Shown here in pieces: positions 44,803 through 56,100 of a stretch of DNA of 64,000 bases. The position numbers and the translations under genes are program-made. Source of the DNA: Taxillus chinensis (Eukaryota > Streptophyta > Magnoliopsida > Santalales > Loranthaceae); NCBI GenBank assembly GCA_023512835.1, contig CM042092.1, positions 42,054,258 through 42,118,257 of the forward strand, read 5' to 3'. Position 1 is the first letter of the stretch. Every line of letters starts with the position of its first letter. The notes under the pieces are model-generated. The model searched no databases and was not told the DNA's origin. It saw only the letters and a program-made list of their open reading frames with translations.

Positions 44803-46398
44803 ATGACTTTCGCTGGTTCTAGTGCGGCTTCGGCGGCCGCGGTGGTGGGTGCTCGTTTGGGAGGGCTCCCTTCAGCGGCTGGTGCTGGTGCGGTGCGGAT
44901 CGCCAAGAGGGGCGTTCCTCTTGCCTTGGGCGATCCGGGCGTCGCGTCAGCGGCTCCCGATTCATGGTCGTCGGTCGTGAGAGGGCCGGCGTCCTCTTCC
45001 ATGAACCTATCGTTTGTTCCCCCGCCGGCTCCTGGTTCAGGGGGTCGTATTCGACTTCAGCCTCCTCAATCGGTGGTCTCTCAGGGGCTTTCTCGGTGGC
45101 AATCCACCCTAGTCGGGTTCTTTCTCGATCGACTTCCTTTCTCCTTCGTCCAGCGGACGGCGCACAAGGTCTGGGGCTCTAAGGATCTTATTGAGGTTCA
45201 GAGCAATGGCGATGGCTTCTTCTTTTTCCGGTTCTCTTCCGTTGTGGGGATGCAGGACGTGCTTGAGGGTGGCGCTTGGCACTTGGGAGGACGGCCGATT
45301 TTCTTGCGGAAGTGGCGGCCGGGTTTGAATCTCTCCAAGGTGGGGTGCCGTCGGGTTCCCATCTGGGTTCATTTTTCGCATATTCCTTTGGAGTATTGGA
45401 CGGCCGATGGGTTGAGCATCATCGCCAGCGTGGTTGGGAAGCCGTTGTTTGCCGACGCTTTGACGGACTCTCTCCAGCGGCTTTCCTTTGCTCGTATCTG
45501 TGTGGAGGTCGATGTAGAGGCTGCGTTCCCCCGCTCGGTTGATCTGGATTTGGGTGATGGGGAGGTTGTGGCTATTGCCATTGACTATCGGTGGCTTCCC
45601 AAGAGATGTCTGCGTTGCCGTGAATTTGGCCACTCGACTGGTCTTTGCAAGAAACCGCAGGTGTGGCTCCCTCGTGTTTCATCCCAGGTTGTGGCTCCCT
45701 TGGCCGGTGCTGCTGCCGGCGACTCTGGGCGTGGCAAGGAGGTAGTGTCTACGGACCCTTCTGTGTTGGAGGATTGTTCGCGTGCGACCCAGTCGCTTGG
45801 TGCCGGGTTGGCTTCTCCTGTGGGCTGGGAGCAAGGGGGCTGCTCTCTGGCAGGGGCTTGTACTACCGTGGCTGAGGCACCATTGGACGGCAGTTCTTCT
45901 GTTGTCCAAGGGCGTGGCATTGAGATTGTGTCCTCGCCCCCTTCCCCTCCGAAGGCTGTGTTGGCCGGGATGGCCTCTGATGTTGCTGCTGATGGGGTCT
46001 TGACGCCTGCTGATGGGTTGGCTGTTGTGTTGGGGCGCTGTGATGGCTCCCCCCCTACTGGGCTCGCGTCTTCAACGCCTGTTCTGCCGGTCGCGGAGGC
46101 TATTGAGTCCCCCTCTTTGACTCCAGCTCTGCATTATCGTATTGGGGTGGTGGCTGGTGAACCTCGTTTGGCGATGGGTGGTCGGCCGTTGGAAGCGGCT
46201 CCTCTTCCTGATGGGTTAGCTTCACCATTGTCTGATTGCAGTATGGTGCCTCTCACCGCTTCTCTTTTTCAGCATCTTCCCTTGGTTGATGACGTTGCTC
46301 CATTATCTAAGACTGCCAAACGGAATTTACAGCGTAAGGAAAGTCGTAAGAAAAAACTGGGGTTGGGTTCCTCCCCTTCCTCGTCTAGTTCTCCATGA
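44803..46398 (+). CDS. LINE ORF1 protein (DUF4283-like domain plus CCHC zinc knuckle)
   Basis: Open for 531 codons from the first in-frame ATG at 44803 (MTFAGSSAASAAAVVGARLG). An earlier ATG at 44769 is out of frame and stops within 12 codons. Residues about 75-260 resemble the DUF4283 RNA-binding-type domain of plant LINEs: VGFFLDRLPFSFVQRTAHKV, FFFRFSSVVGMQDVLEGGAW, RPIFLRKWRPGLNL, VPIWVHFSHIPLEYWTADGL. A zinc knuckle, CLRCREFGHSTGLC (C-x2-C-x4-H-x4-C), is at 45607-45648. The rest is a Ser/Pro/Ala/Gly-rich tail ending in a basic RNLQRKESRKKKLG stretch. It would bind LINE RNA to form the retrotransposition particle. The stop codon overlaps the ORF2 start (ATGA at 46395-46398). It is the longest intact frame in the window. 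Confidence 0.9.
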   Translation: MTFAGSSAASAAAVVGARLGGLPSAAGAGAVRIAKRGVPLALGDPGVASAAPDSWSSVVRGPASSSMNLSFVPPPAPGSGGRIRLQPPQSVVSQGLSRWQSTLVGFFLDRLPFSFVQRTAHKVWGSKDLIEVQSNGDGFFFFRFSSVVGMQDVLEGGAWHLGGRPIFLRKWRPGLNLSKVGCRRVPIWVHFSHIPLEYWTADGLSIIASVVGKPLFADALTDSLQRLSFARICVEVDVEAAFPRSVDLDLGDGEVVAIAIDYRWLPKRCLRCREFGHSTGLCKKPQVWLPRVSSQVVAPLAGAAAGDSGRGKEVVSTDPSVLEDCSRATQSLGAGLASPVGWEQGGCSLAGACTTVAEAPLDGSSSVVQGRGIEIVSSPPSPPKAVLAGMASDVAADGVLTPADGLAVVLGRCDGSPPTGLASSTPVLPVAEAIESPSLTPALHYRIGVVAGEPRLAMGGRPLEAAPLPDGLASPLSDCSMVPLTASLFQHLPLVDDVAPLSKTAKRNLQRKESRKKKLGLGSSPSSSSSP

Positions 46399-49300
46399 TT
46401 AAGTTGGCAGCTTGGAATGTTCGGGGTCTCAATGACCCTGTCAAGCGCTGAAGTTCGTCGATTGGTGCAGTCCCAGGCTCTCTCTTGTGTAGCTTTGCTT
46501 GAGACTAAGGTTCAGCGGTGTAACCGGAGCGCGGTTACTATGTCGTTCTGCGTGGGTGGAAGTCCCTTGACAATTTTGCTTGTCACCCTCTGGGGGCGTA
46601 TTTGGCTTTGGTGGAATCCTTTGCATTTGGATGTTTCTCTTTTATCCTCTCATTCCCGTTTCTCCATGTCTCTGTTTCTATGGCTGATAGTGGTTTGGTC
46701 TTCCATCTCTCTCGTTGTTTATGGCACCAATGAGGTGGAGGGTCGCCGCCACCTCCGGGATTCTTTGACCGGCTTTGCTCGGGTGACTCCTTCCTTGCCT
46801 TGGGTGGTGATGGGGGATTTTAATGCCATCCGGTTTCGTGGTGATCGTAGTGGTGGTTCCTTGGCGTGGCCTGCATTTATGAATGATTTTAATGAAGCCC
46901 TTCTGGAGGCCAGGCTAGATGATTTGCGATATATTGGGTTGTTTTTTACTTGGCATAATTGTCGTGCTTGGTGATCACATTAGGCGGAAACTGGATCGGG
47001 TTCTTGTTAATTCCGAGTGGCTTCAGAGGTTTCCTCATGCTTTTGCTTTGAATTCCTTCCTTTTGGTGTTTCGATCATTCTCCTGCTTGTGGTTCATGTT
47101 GGAGTGCAGTCTCATGGGATTCGTTCTCCTTTCAAGTTCTTTAATCATTGGGCCTCTTTTGATGATTTTCTTCCAACGGTTGAGGAGGTTTGGCAGACGC
47201 CCGTTGCGGGCTATGCTATGTTTCGCCTTTATGCTCGGCTCAAACTACTCAAGAGGGCTCTGAAGGAGCTGCGCCAGCGTCAGCCCCGTGATAGCTCTCT
47301 TGATTCCTTTCGTTCGGAGCTCACTCGGATCCAGGTTAACATTGCCACTAATGGTGGGGATGCCGTTTCACTTGCACAAGAGCGGGAGGCTTTGCATCAC
47401 CTCACTCTTGCTAGCCGTTGGGTGGAGGAGTCCGCTCGCCGAAGAGTCGGATTCAATGGCTTAAGGAAGGAGATAGCAATACTTCCTTCTTCTTTAACTC
47501 TGTTAAGAGTCGACAAAATCGTAATAAGATTCGTGCTATTTGTTCTGACGATGGGACTTGGTTGTATGATCCGGGCGCGATTGCTTCTTCCGGGGTCCAA
47601 TTTTTCTCCTCCCTTCTTGGGTCCTCCGGTGATCTGAATTCTTCTTGCCATTCTTTGCGAGATTTTATTGGCCCTTCCCTCTCTGAGGACCTTATTTCTG
47701 AGTTGCAGGCCCCCTTTTCCCCCGCGGATATTCAGGCTTCCATGTTTAGTCTTCATCCCAATAAGGCGCCTGGGCCCGATGGTTTTAATGGTTTTTTCTT
47801 TCAACGGACTTGGCATATTGTTGGTCCAGGATGTGGTGCAAGCTGTTCAAGAATTTTTCTCCTCTTCTGTCCTTCTGAAGGCGTCTAATGCTACCATTTT
47901 GGCATTGATTCCTAAAATCCCGAACGCTGCTCACTGGAAGGATTTTAGGCCGGTTTCTTGCTGTAACACTGTTTATAAGTGCATTACCAAGTTGCTGGCA
48001 ACTCGTTTGCGAAGGACCCTTCCTTCTCTAGTTAATGCCGCGCGAGCGCTTTTTATTCCGGGCGTCACATTGGTGACAATATCTTTCTTGCCCAGGAGTT
48101 GGTGCACGGATATGGTGCCTCCTCCTCCTCCCCTCGGTGCGCTTTTAAAGTTGATTTAATGAAAGCATTTGATTCGGTGCGGTGGGACTTCCTTTGGGAT
48201 AGCTTGGCTTTGTTTGGGTTCCCGGCCAAATTTATTGGATGGGTGAAGGCGTGTGTCTCTTCCCCTAGTTATTCTCTTTCTCTCAACGGCGAGTTAAAGG
48301 GGTTCTTTGCGGGGGAGGCGAGGTCTCCGGCAAGGGGATCCCATTTCTCCTTACTTGTTTGTTCTGTGTATGGAAGTTTTCTCCCGCATTTTGGAGAATT
48401 TTATTCGGTCCTCCTCTTCTTTCTCCTACCATTGGCGTTGCCAGAAGACTCTCTTGTCCCACCTTTGCTTTGCTGATGATCTTATGGTTTTTTGTAAAGG
48501 TGATGTTCCTTCTGTTCGGGTTTTTCACGAGGCTCTTCTCACTTTCTCGCAGCTCTCTGGCCTTTCCCCGAACTGGAGAAGAGTGCTGTTTTTTTCTCTG
48601 GTGTGCCTCCTTCCGTTCAAACCGAGATTTTGGCCATGGTTGGGTTTTCCCTTGGTTCCCTTCCTGTCCGCTATTTGGGGGTACCTCTTATAACCAAGCG
48701 TCTGGGTGCTGCTGATTGTCAGGTGTTGGTGGATCGTATTCTGCAGCGAGTGCGTTCTTGGACAGCCCGTTTCCTGTCCTTTGGTGGTCGTTTATTGCTT
48801 ATTCGATCTGTGTTGTTTGGGATCCAGGCTTTTTGGAGCTATCATTTTATCCTTCCTGCTCGGGTGCTTCACTCTATCGAGCGGATTTTGGCAGCCTTTC
48901 TTTGGACGGGTTCTGTCTTGTCGGGGCGTGGTGCTCGGGTCTCTTGGGCCGATGTGTCTCGGCCTAAGAAGGAAGGAGGTCTTGGGTTGAAGAAGCTAAA
49001 AGATTGGAATGCTGCTGCTCTTTCTAGGTTGATTTGGAATCTTTGTCAGCCCATTTCTTCCTCTTTGTGGGTTTGCTTGGGTCCGGGCTAACTTGCTTAA
49101 AAAAGGTCAATTTTGGGTGGCTAAAGTTCCTTGGAGGTGTTCTTGGACATGGCGTAAGGTCCTGGCTTTTCGTCATCGCCTCCAATCATGTATTTCGGTG
49201 AAGGTTGGGGATGGCTCCTCTACCTCGCTTTGGTTTGATTCCTGGCTGCCCCGTGGTCCTATCTCGCTGTCGGCTTCGGCGCGGGTGATTTATGACTCCG

Positions 49301-50040
49301 GCTTGGGTGCTGATGCTACTTGTCGGCGATATTCTTTCTCGGGGGTGGTGTTGGCCCCTCGCCAATTCTCCTGAGTTGATTGAATTAAAGGAAGCGACGG
49401 CTTCCTTGCCTGTACCCCGGTTGGTCGGCGAGATCGTGTGCGGTGGCTCTCTTCAAGCGCTCCCTTTTCCATTAAATCCGCTTGGAACCATCTCCGCTCT
49501 TCTTCTCCACTCGTGCCTTGGGCGTCCGTGGTGTGGTTTCGCCATCATTCTCCTCGGCACGCGTGTTTGCTTTGGATGGCTATTCGTCGTCGGCTTCCTA
49601 CCCTCGACCGTTTGCTTTTGTTTGGCATTTCTCTCCCTGGGGGGTGCCTTTTGTGTCCCGCCCCTGCCGAGTCACATGACCATCTTTTCTTCTCTTGCCC
49701 TTTTGCTCGGCGTGTTTGGGTGACTCTTTTGTCCCACTGCGGCTTTTCTTGCGTTTCTCTTTGTTGGTCCGCCTTTATTTCTGGGGCTGTTTCTTCTTTC
49801 TCCAGGTAATTCTCTTCGATGCCTTCTTGGGCGATTATCCTTGGCGGCTTCGGTGTATTATCTTTGGCAGGAGCGTAATGCCCGTCGGCACGGACGTGGA
49901 GCTCGGACCGCTTGCCTGGGTTAATTTGGTTATGGTTTCCGTGAGGGCTCGCGCTAGCTTGCATTCTTGGCTGGCCCCCTTCGCGGCTCAATTCTCATTT
50001 GTTGCAAGTTTGGCGCCTTCCTTGATGGGTCGTCTTGTGA
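46395..50040 (+). pseudogene. LINE ORF2 (endonuclease, reverse transcriptase, zf-RVT), frame-broken
   Basis: The start ATG at 46395 reads MIKLAAWNVRGLNDPVKR, the typical AP-endonuclease N-terminus, and stops at 46449. The endonuclease continues in another frame with LPWVVMGDFNAI (near 46798) and YIGLFFTWHN (near 46931). Reverse transcriptase blocks follow: LKEGDSNTSFFF (47460), LHPNKAPGPDGFNGFFF (47752), HWKDFRPVSCCNTVYK (47934), DLMKAFDSVRWDFLW (48155), GLRQGDPISPYLFVLCMEVF (48322) and FADDLMVFC (48469-48495, the catalytic box). The C-terminus has VRYLGVPLITKRLG (48667), GSSTSLWFDSWLPRGPI (49212) and the zinc-binding region ESHDHLFFSCPFARRVW (49670). At least eight frame changes are needed. 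The enzyme would nick target DNA and copy the RNA there. Confidence 0.9.
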
Positions 50041-50086
50041 GTTTCTTTTTTGGGTTGTTCTTTTTGTCTTTGCTGCAGTTTCGTTT

Positions 50087-50106
50087 CTCAGGGGTATGCC
50101 CCTGGT
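50087..50106 (+). other. Small stem-loop near the LINE 3' end
   Basis: CAGGGG at 50089-50094 can pair with CCCCTG at 50101-50106 around a 6-nt loop. The related minus-strand LINE has AGGGG/CCCCT in the same place (40996-41010). It may be a template-recognition hairpin for the reverse transcriptase. Confidence 0.45.
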
Positions 50107-50149
50107 TCCTTGTAATTGATTCTTTTTAATATATTCCTTTTACTTTTCA

Positions 50150-50169
50150 AAAAAAAAAAAAAAAAAAAA
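50150..50169 (+). other. LINE poly(A) tail
   Basis: An uninterrupted run of about 20 A follows CTTTTC and runs into the right target duplication. Its end is ambiguous by one or two A. Confidence 0.93.
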
Positions 50170-50185
50170 AACTTAATAAAACTTG
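50170..50185. repeat. LINE target-site duplication, right copy (16 bp)
   Basis: AACTTAATAAAACTTG, identical to 44711-44726. Satellite sub-unit A continues directly (CCTTATGATTTTTAATTG). Confidence 0.93.
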
Positions 50186-53100
50186 CCTTATGATTTTTAA
50201 TTGATACAAGTAGGTGGTTTTTCTATTTTGATGGAGTTTGTGACCTCCGGTATATCCTATTTCTAATAGTGTATTAGACTTGGCATTGAAAATATATTAC
50301 CCCCGTCGAGTATGTCCCACTGAGCGAGCCATGCACAATTAGTATCCTTTTAATCTTGCATCAATATTACATTTTCCTTTTTGATCGATCCACTCAATAC
50401 TACCCATTTGATTTGTAATTGAAAAAAATAGTTGGTTGATCCGTTTTGAAAGAGCTTGTGATGTTGTGTATTCGTTGTCGCTATCGGAGTTTTAAACTCG
50501 GCCTAGGAAACAACTCCTCAATGTGAAGTATCTCACATTGAACGAATGACGTATAATAAGTGTCCTTTTGATCTTTTGTTAAAATTACTTTTTTGTTTTC
50601 TTAATTTGTTTGACACATGAGAAATCAAGTAAATAAAAAGCCCTAGCCTAAGATACTTGCCTTCTGATTTGTAATTGAAACAAAAAGTTGCTTTGTCCAT
50701 TTTGGAAGAGGATATGACGTCCTGTATTCTTTATTGCCAATAGGTTAAGAGCTCACCAAGGGTAATACCTCACTATTGTGTAGAACGTCACATTGGGCGA
50801 ACTACATCAAACAAGTGTTCAATTAACCACTAATGAATGTTCCATTTTTTCTTTGAATGATCCATTCGGGACGTCCACAATTAGACAAGTCATCATCCTT
50901 TTGATTTCTAATTGTAATAAATAGTGGGTTCATCCATTTTGGTGGAGTTTATGACCATGTGCATTCCTTTTTTGTAATAGACCGTTAAACTAGGCGCAGG
51001 AAATATGTCACAATCATGGAGTCCATCCCACTGGGCGAACGATGTATGACAGATGTCCTTTTAATCTTTCAAGGATACTATTTTTGGTTGTGTTTTGGAT
51101 TAATCCACTTGATAGATCCGAAATTAACTAAATAACCAACCCTAACTTAATAAAACTTGCCTTATGATTTTTAATTGATACAAGTAGGTGGTTTTTCTAT
51201 TTTGATAGAGTTTGTGACCTCCGGTATTCCCTATTTCTAACAGTGTATTAGACTTGGCATTGAAAATATATTACCCCCGTCGAGTATGTCCCACTGAGCG
51301 AGCCATGCACAATTAGTATCCTTTTAATCTTGCATCAATATTACATTTTCCTTTTTGATCGATCCACTCAATACTACCCATTTGATTTGTAATTGAAAAA
51401 AATAGTTGGTTGATCCGTTTTGAAAGAGCTTGTGATGTTGTGTATTCGTTGTCGCTATCGGAGTTTTAAACTCGGCCTAGGAAACAACTCCTCAATGTGA
51501 AGTATCTCACATTGAACGAATGACGTATAATAAGTGTCCTTTTGATCTTTTGTTAAAATTACTTTTTTGTTTTCTTAATTCGTTTGACACATGAGAAATC
51601 AAGTAAATAAAAAGCCCTAGCCTAAGATACTCGCCTTCTGATTTGTAATTGAAACAAAAAGTTGCTTTGTCCATTTTGGAAGAGGATATGACGTCCTGTA
51701 TTCTTTATTGCCAATAGGTTAAGAGCTCACCAAGGGTAATACCTCACTATTGTGTAGAACGTCACATTGGGCGAACTACATCAAACAAGTGTTCAATTAA
51801 CCACTAATGAATGTTCCATTTTTTCTTTGAATGATCCATTCGGGACGGGACGTCCACAATTAGACAAGTCATCATCCTTTTGATTTCTAATTGTAATAAA
51901 TAGTGGGTTCATCCATTTTGGTGGAGTTTATGACCATGTGCATTCCCTATTTGTAATAGACCGTTAAACTAGACGCAGGAAATATGTCACAATCATGGAG
52001 TCCATCCCACTGGGCGAACGATGTATGACAGATGTCCTTTTAATCTTTCAAGGATACTATTTTTGGTTGTGTTTTGGATTAATCCACTTGATAGATCCGA
52101 AATTAACTAAATAACCAACCCTAACTTAATAAAACTTGCCTTATGATTTTTAATTGATACAAGTAGGTGGTTTTTCTATTTTGATAGAGTTTGTGACCTC
52201 CGGTATTCCCTATTTCTAACAGTGTATTAGACTTGGCATTGAAAATATATTACCCCCGTCGAGTATGTCCCACTGAGCGAGCCATGCACAATTAGTATCC
52301 TTTTAATCTTGCATCAATATTACATTTTCCTTTTTGATCGATCCACTCAATACTACCCATTTGATTTGTAATTGAAAAAAATAGTTGGTTGATCCGTTTT
52401 GAAAGAGCTTGTGATGTTGTGTATTCGTTGTCGCTATCGGAGTTTTAAACTCGGCCTAGGAAACAACTCCTCAATGTGAAGTATCTCACATTGAACGAAT
52501 GACGTATAATAAGTGTCCTTTTGATCTTTTGTTAAAATTACTTTTTTGTTTTCTTAATTCGTTTGACACATGAGAAATCAAGTAAATACAAAGCCCTAGC
52601 CTAAGATACTTGCCTTCTAATTTGTAATTGAAACAAAAAGTTGCTTTGTCCATTTTGGAAGAGGATATGACGTCCTGTATTCTTTATTGCCAATAGGTTA
52701 AGAGCTCACCAAGGGTAATACCTCACTATTGTGTAGAACGTCACATTGGGCGAACTACATCAAACAAGTGTTCAATTAACCACTAATGAATGTTCCATTT
52801 TTTCTTTGAATGATCCATTCGGGACGTCCACAATTAGACAAGTCATCATCCTTTTGATTTCTAATTGTAATAAATAGTGGGTTCATCCATTTTGGTGGAG
52901 TTTATGACCATGTGCATTCCTTATTTGTAATAGACCGTTAAACTAGGCGCAGGAAATATGTCACAATCATGGAGTCCATCCCACTGAGCGAACGACGTAT
53001 GAAAGATGTCCTTTTAATCTTTCAAGGATACTATTTTTGGTTTTGTTTTGGATTAATCCACTTGATGGATCCGAAATTAACTAAATAACCAACCCTAACT

Positions 53101-56100
53101 TAATAAAACTTGCCTTATGATTTTTAATTGATACAAGTTGGTGGTTTTTCTATTTTGATAGAGTTTTTGACCTCCGGTATTACCTATTTCTAAAAGTGTA
53201 TTAGACTCGGAATGGAAAATATATCACCCCCGTCGAGTATGTCCCATTGAGTGAGCCACGCACAACTAGTATCCTTTTAATCTTGCATCAATATTACATT
53301 TTCCGTTTTGATCGATCCACTCGATCCTACTTATTTGATTTGTAATTGAAACAAATAGTTGATTGATCCGTCTTGAAAGAGCTTGTGATGCTGTGTATTC
53401 GTTGTCGCTATTGGAGTTTTAAACTCGGCCTTGGAAAGACCTCTTCAATGTGAAGTATCTCACATTGTACGAATAACGTATAATAAGTGTCCTTTTAATC
53501 TTTTATTAAAATTACTTTTTGTTTGATTGATTCGTTTGACACATGAGAAATCAAGTAAATAAAAAGCCCTAGCCTAAGATACTTGCCTTCTAATTTGTAA
53601 TTGAAACAAAAAGTTGCTTTGTCCATTTTTGAAGAGGATATAACGTCCTGTATTCTTTATTGCCAATAGGTTAATAGCTCAGCAAGGGTAATACCTCACT
53701 ATTGTGTAGAACGTCACATTGGGCGAACTACGTCAAACAAGTGTTCAATTAAGCACCGATGAATGTTCCATTTTTTCTTTGAATGATCCATTCGGTACGT
53801 CCACAATTAGACAAGTCATCATCCTTTTGATTTCTAATTGGAATAAGTAGTGGGTTGATCCATTTTGGTGGAGTTTATGACCATGTGCATTCCTTATTTC
53901 TAATAGTCCATTAAACTAGGCGCATGAAATACGTCACAATCATGGAGTCCATCCCACTGAGCGAAGGATGTATGACAGAAGTCCTTTTAATCTTTCAAGG
54001 ATACTATTTTTGGTTTTGTTTGGGATTAATCTGCTTGATTGATCCGAAATTAACTAAATAATGAACCCTAACTTAACAAAACTTGCCTTATGATTTTTAA
54101 TGGATACAAGTAGGTGGTTTTTCTATTTTGATAGAGTTTGTGACCTCCGGTATTCCCTATTTTTAATAGTGTATTAGACTTAGCATTGAAAATATATCAC
54201 CCCCGTCGAGTATGTCCCATTGAGCGAGCCACGCACAACTAGTATTCTTTTAATCTTGCATCAATATTACATTTTCCTTTTTGATCGTTCCACTCTATCC
54301 AGCCAATTTAATTTGTAATTGAAACAAATAGTTGGTTGATCCGTTTTGAAAGAGCTTGTGATTTTGTGTATTCGTTGTCACTAGTGGAGTTTTAAACTCG
54401 GCCAAGGAAACACCTCTTCAACGTGAAGTATCTCACATTGAACGAATGACGTATAATAAGTGTTTTTTTAATCTTTTATTAAAATTACTTTTTTGTTTGA
54501 TTGATTTGTTTGACACATGAGAAATCAAGTAAATAAAAAGCCCTAGCCTAACATACTTGCCTTCTGATTTGTAATTGGAACAAAAAGTTGCTTTGTCTGT
54601 TTTGGAAGAGGATATGACGTCCTGTATTCTTTATTGCCAACAAGTTAATAGCTCAGCAAGGGTAATACCTCACTATTGTGTTAAACGTCACATTCGGCGA
54701 ACTACGTCAAATAAGTGTTCAATTACGCACTGATGAATGTTCCATTTTTTAATTGAATGATCCAGTCGAGACGTCCACAATTAGACAAGTCATCATCCTT
54801 TTGATTTCTAAATGTAATAAATAGTGGGTTCATCCATTTTGGTGGAGTTTATGACTAGGTGCATTCCTTATTTCTAATAGTCCATTAAACTAGGCGCAGG
54901 AAATACGTCACAATCATGGAGTCCATCCCACTGAGCGAACGATGTATGACAGATGTCCTTTTAGGCTTTCAAGGATACTATTTTTGGTTTTCTTTTGGAT
55001 TAATCCACTTGATGGATCCGAAATTAACTAAATAACCAACCCTAACTTAATAAAACTTGCCTTATGATTTTTAATTGTTACAAGTTGGTGGTTTTTCTAT
55101 TTTGATAGAGTGTGTGACCTCCGGTATTCCCTATTTCTAATAGTGTATTAGACTTCGCCTGGAAAATATATCACCCCTGTCGAGTATGTCCCATTGAGCG
55201 AGCCACGCACAACTAGTATCCTTTTAATCTTGCATCAATATTACATTTTCGTCTTTGATCGATCCACTCGATACTACCCATTTGATTTGTAATTGAAACA
55301 AATAGTTGGTTGATCCGTTTTGAAAGAGCTTATGATGTTGGGTATCCGTTGTCGCGATTGGAGTTTTAAACTCGGCCTAGGAAAGAACTCTTCAATGTGA
55401 AGTATCTCACATTGAACGAATGACGTATAATAAGTGTTCTTTTAATCTTTTATTAAAATTACTTTTTTGTTTGATTGATTCGTTTGACACATGAGAAATC
55501 AAGTAAATAAAAAGCCCTAGCCTAAGATACTTGCCTTCTGATTTGTAATTGGAACAAAAAGTTGCTTTGTCCATTTTGGAAGAGGAAATGACGTCCTGTA
55601 TTCTTTATTGCCAATAGGTTAATAGCTCAAAGGGGTAATACCTCACTATTGTGTTAAACGTCACATTGGGCAAACTACGTCAAATAAGTGTTGAATTAAG
55701 CACTGATGAATGTTCCATTTTTTCTTTGAATGATCCATTCGGGACATCCACAATTAGACTAGTCAACATCCTTTTGATTTCTAATTGTAATAAATAGTGG
55801 GTTCATCCATTTTGGTGGAGTTTATGACCATGTGCATTCCTTATTTGTAATAGACAGTTAAACTAGGCGCAGGAAATACGTCACAATCATGGAGTCCATC
55901 CCACTGAGCGAACGATGTATGACAGATGTCCTTTTAATCTTTCAAGGATACTACTTTTGGTTTTGTTTTGGTTTAATCCACTTGAAGGATCCGAAATTAA
56001 CTAAATAACCAACCCTAACTTAATAAAACATGCCTTATGATTTTTAATTGATACAAGTAGGTGGTTTTTCTATTATGATAGAGTTTGTGACCTCCGGTAT

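Larger units (their letters stand above)
44727..50169 (+). mobile_element. L1-type LINE, nearly full length (about 5.4 kb)
   Basis: Contains a short 5' leader (44727-44802), ORF1, ORF2 with endonuclease, reverse transcriptase and zinc-binding C-terminus, a 3' untranslated region and a poly(A) tail, flanked by a 16-bp target duplication. The satellite phase is the same on both sides. The sequence is visibly GC-richer than its surroundings. The leader is only about 75 bp, so slight 5' truncation is possible. The long open ORF1 and perfect target duplication point to a fairly recent insertion. Confidence 0.94.

Noticed and set aside
44778..45920. Long minus-strand open frames under the LINE ORF1
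   Set aside because: GC-rich ORF1 leaves few stops on the opposite strand. The plus strand has the DUF4283-like domain and zinc knuckle.
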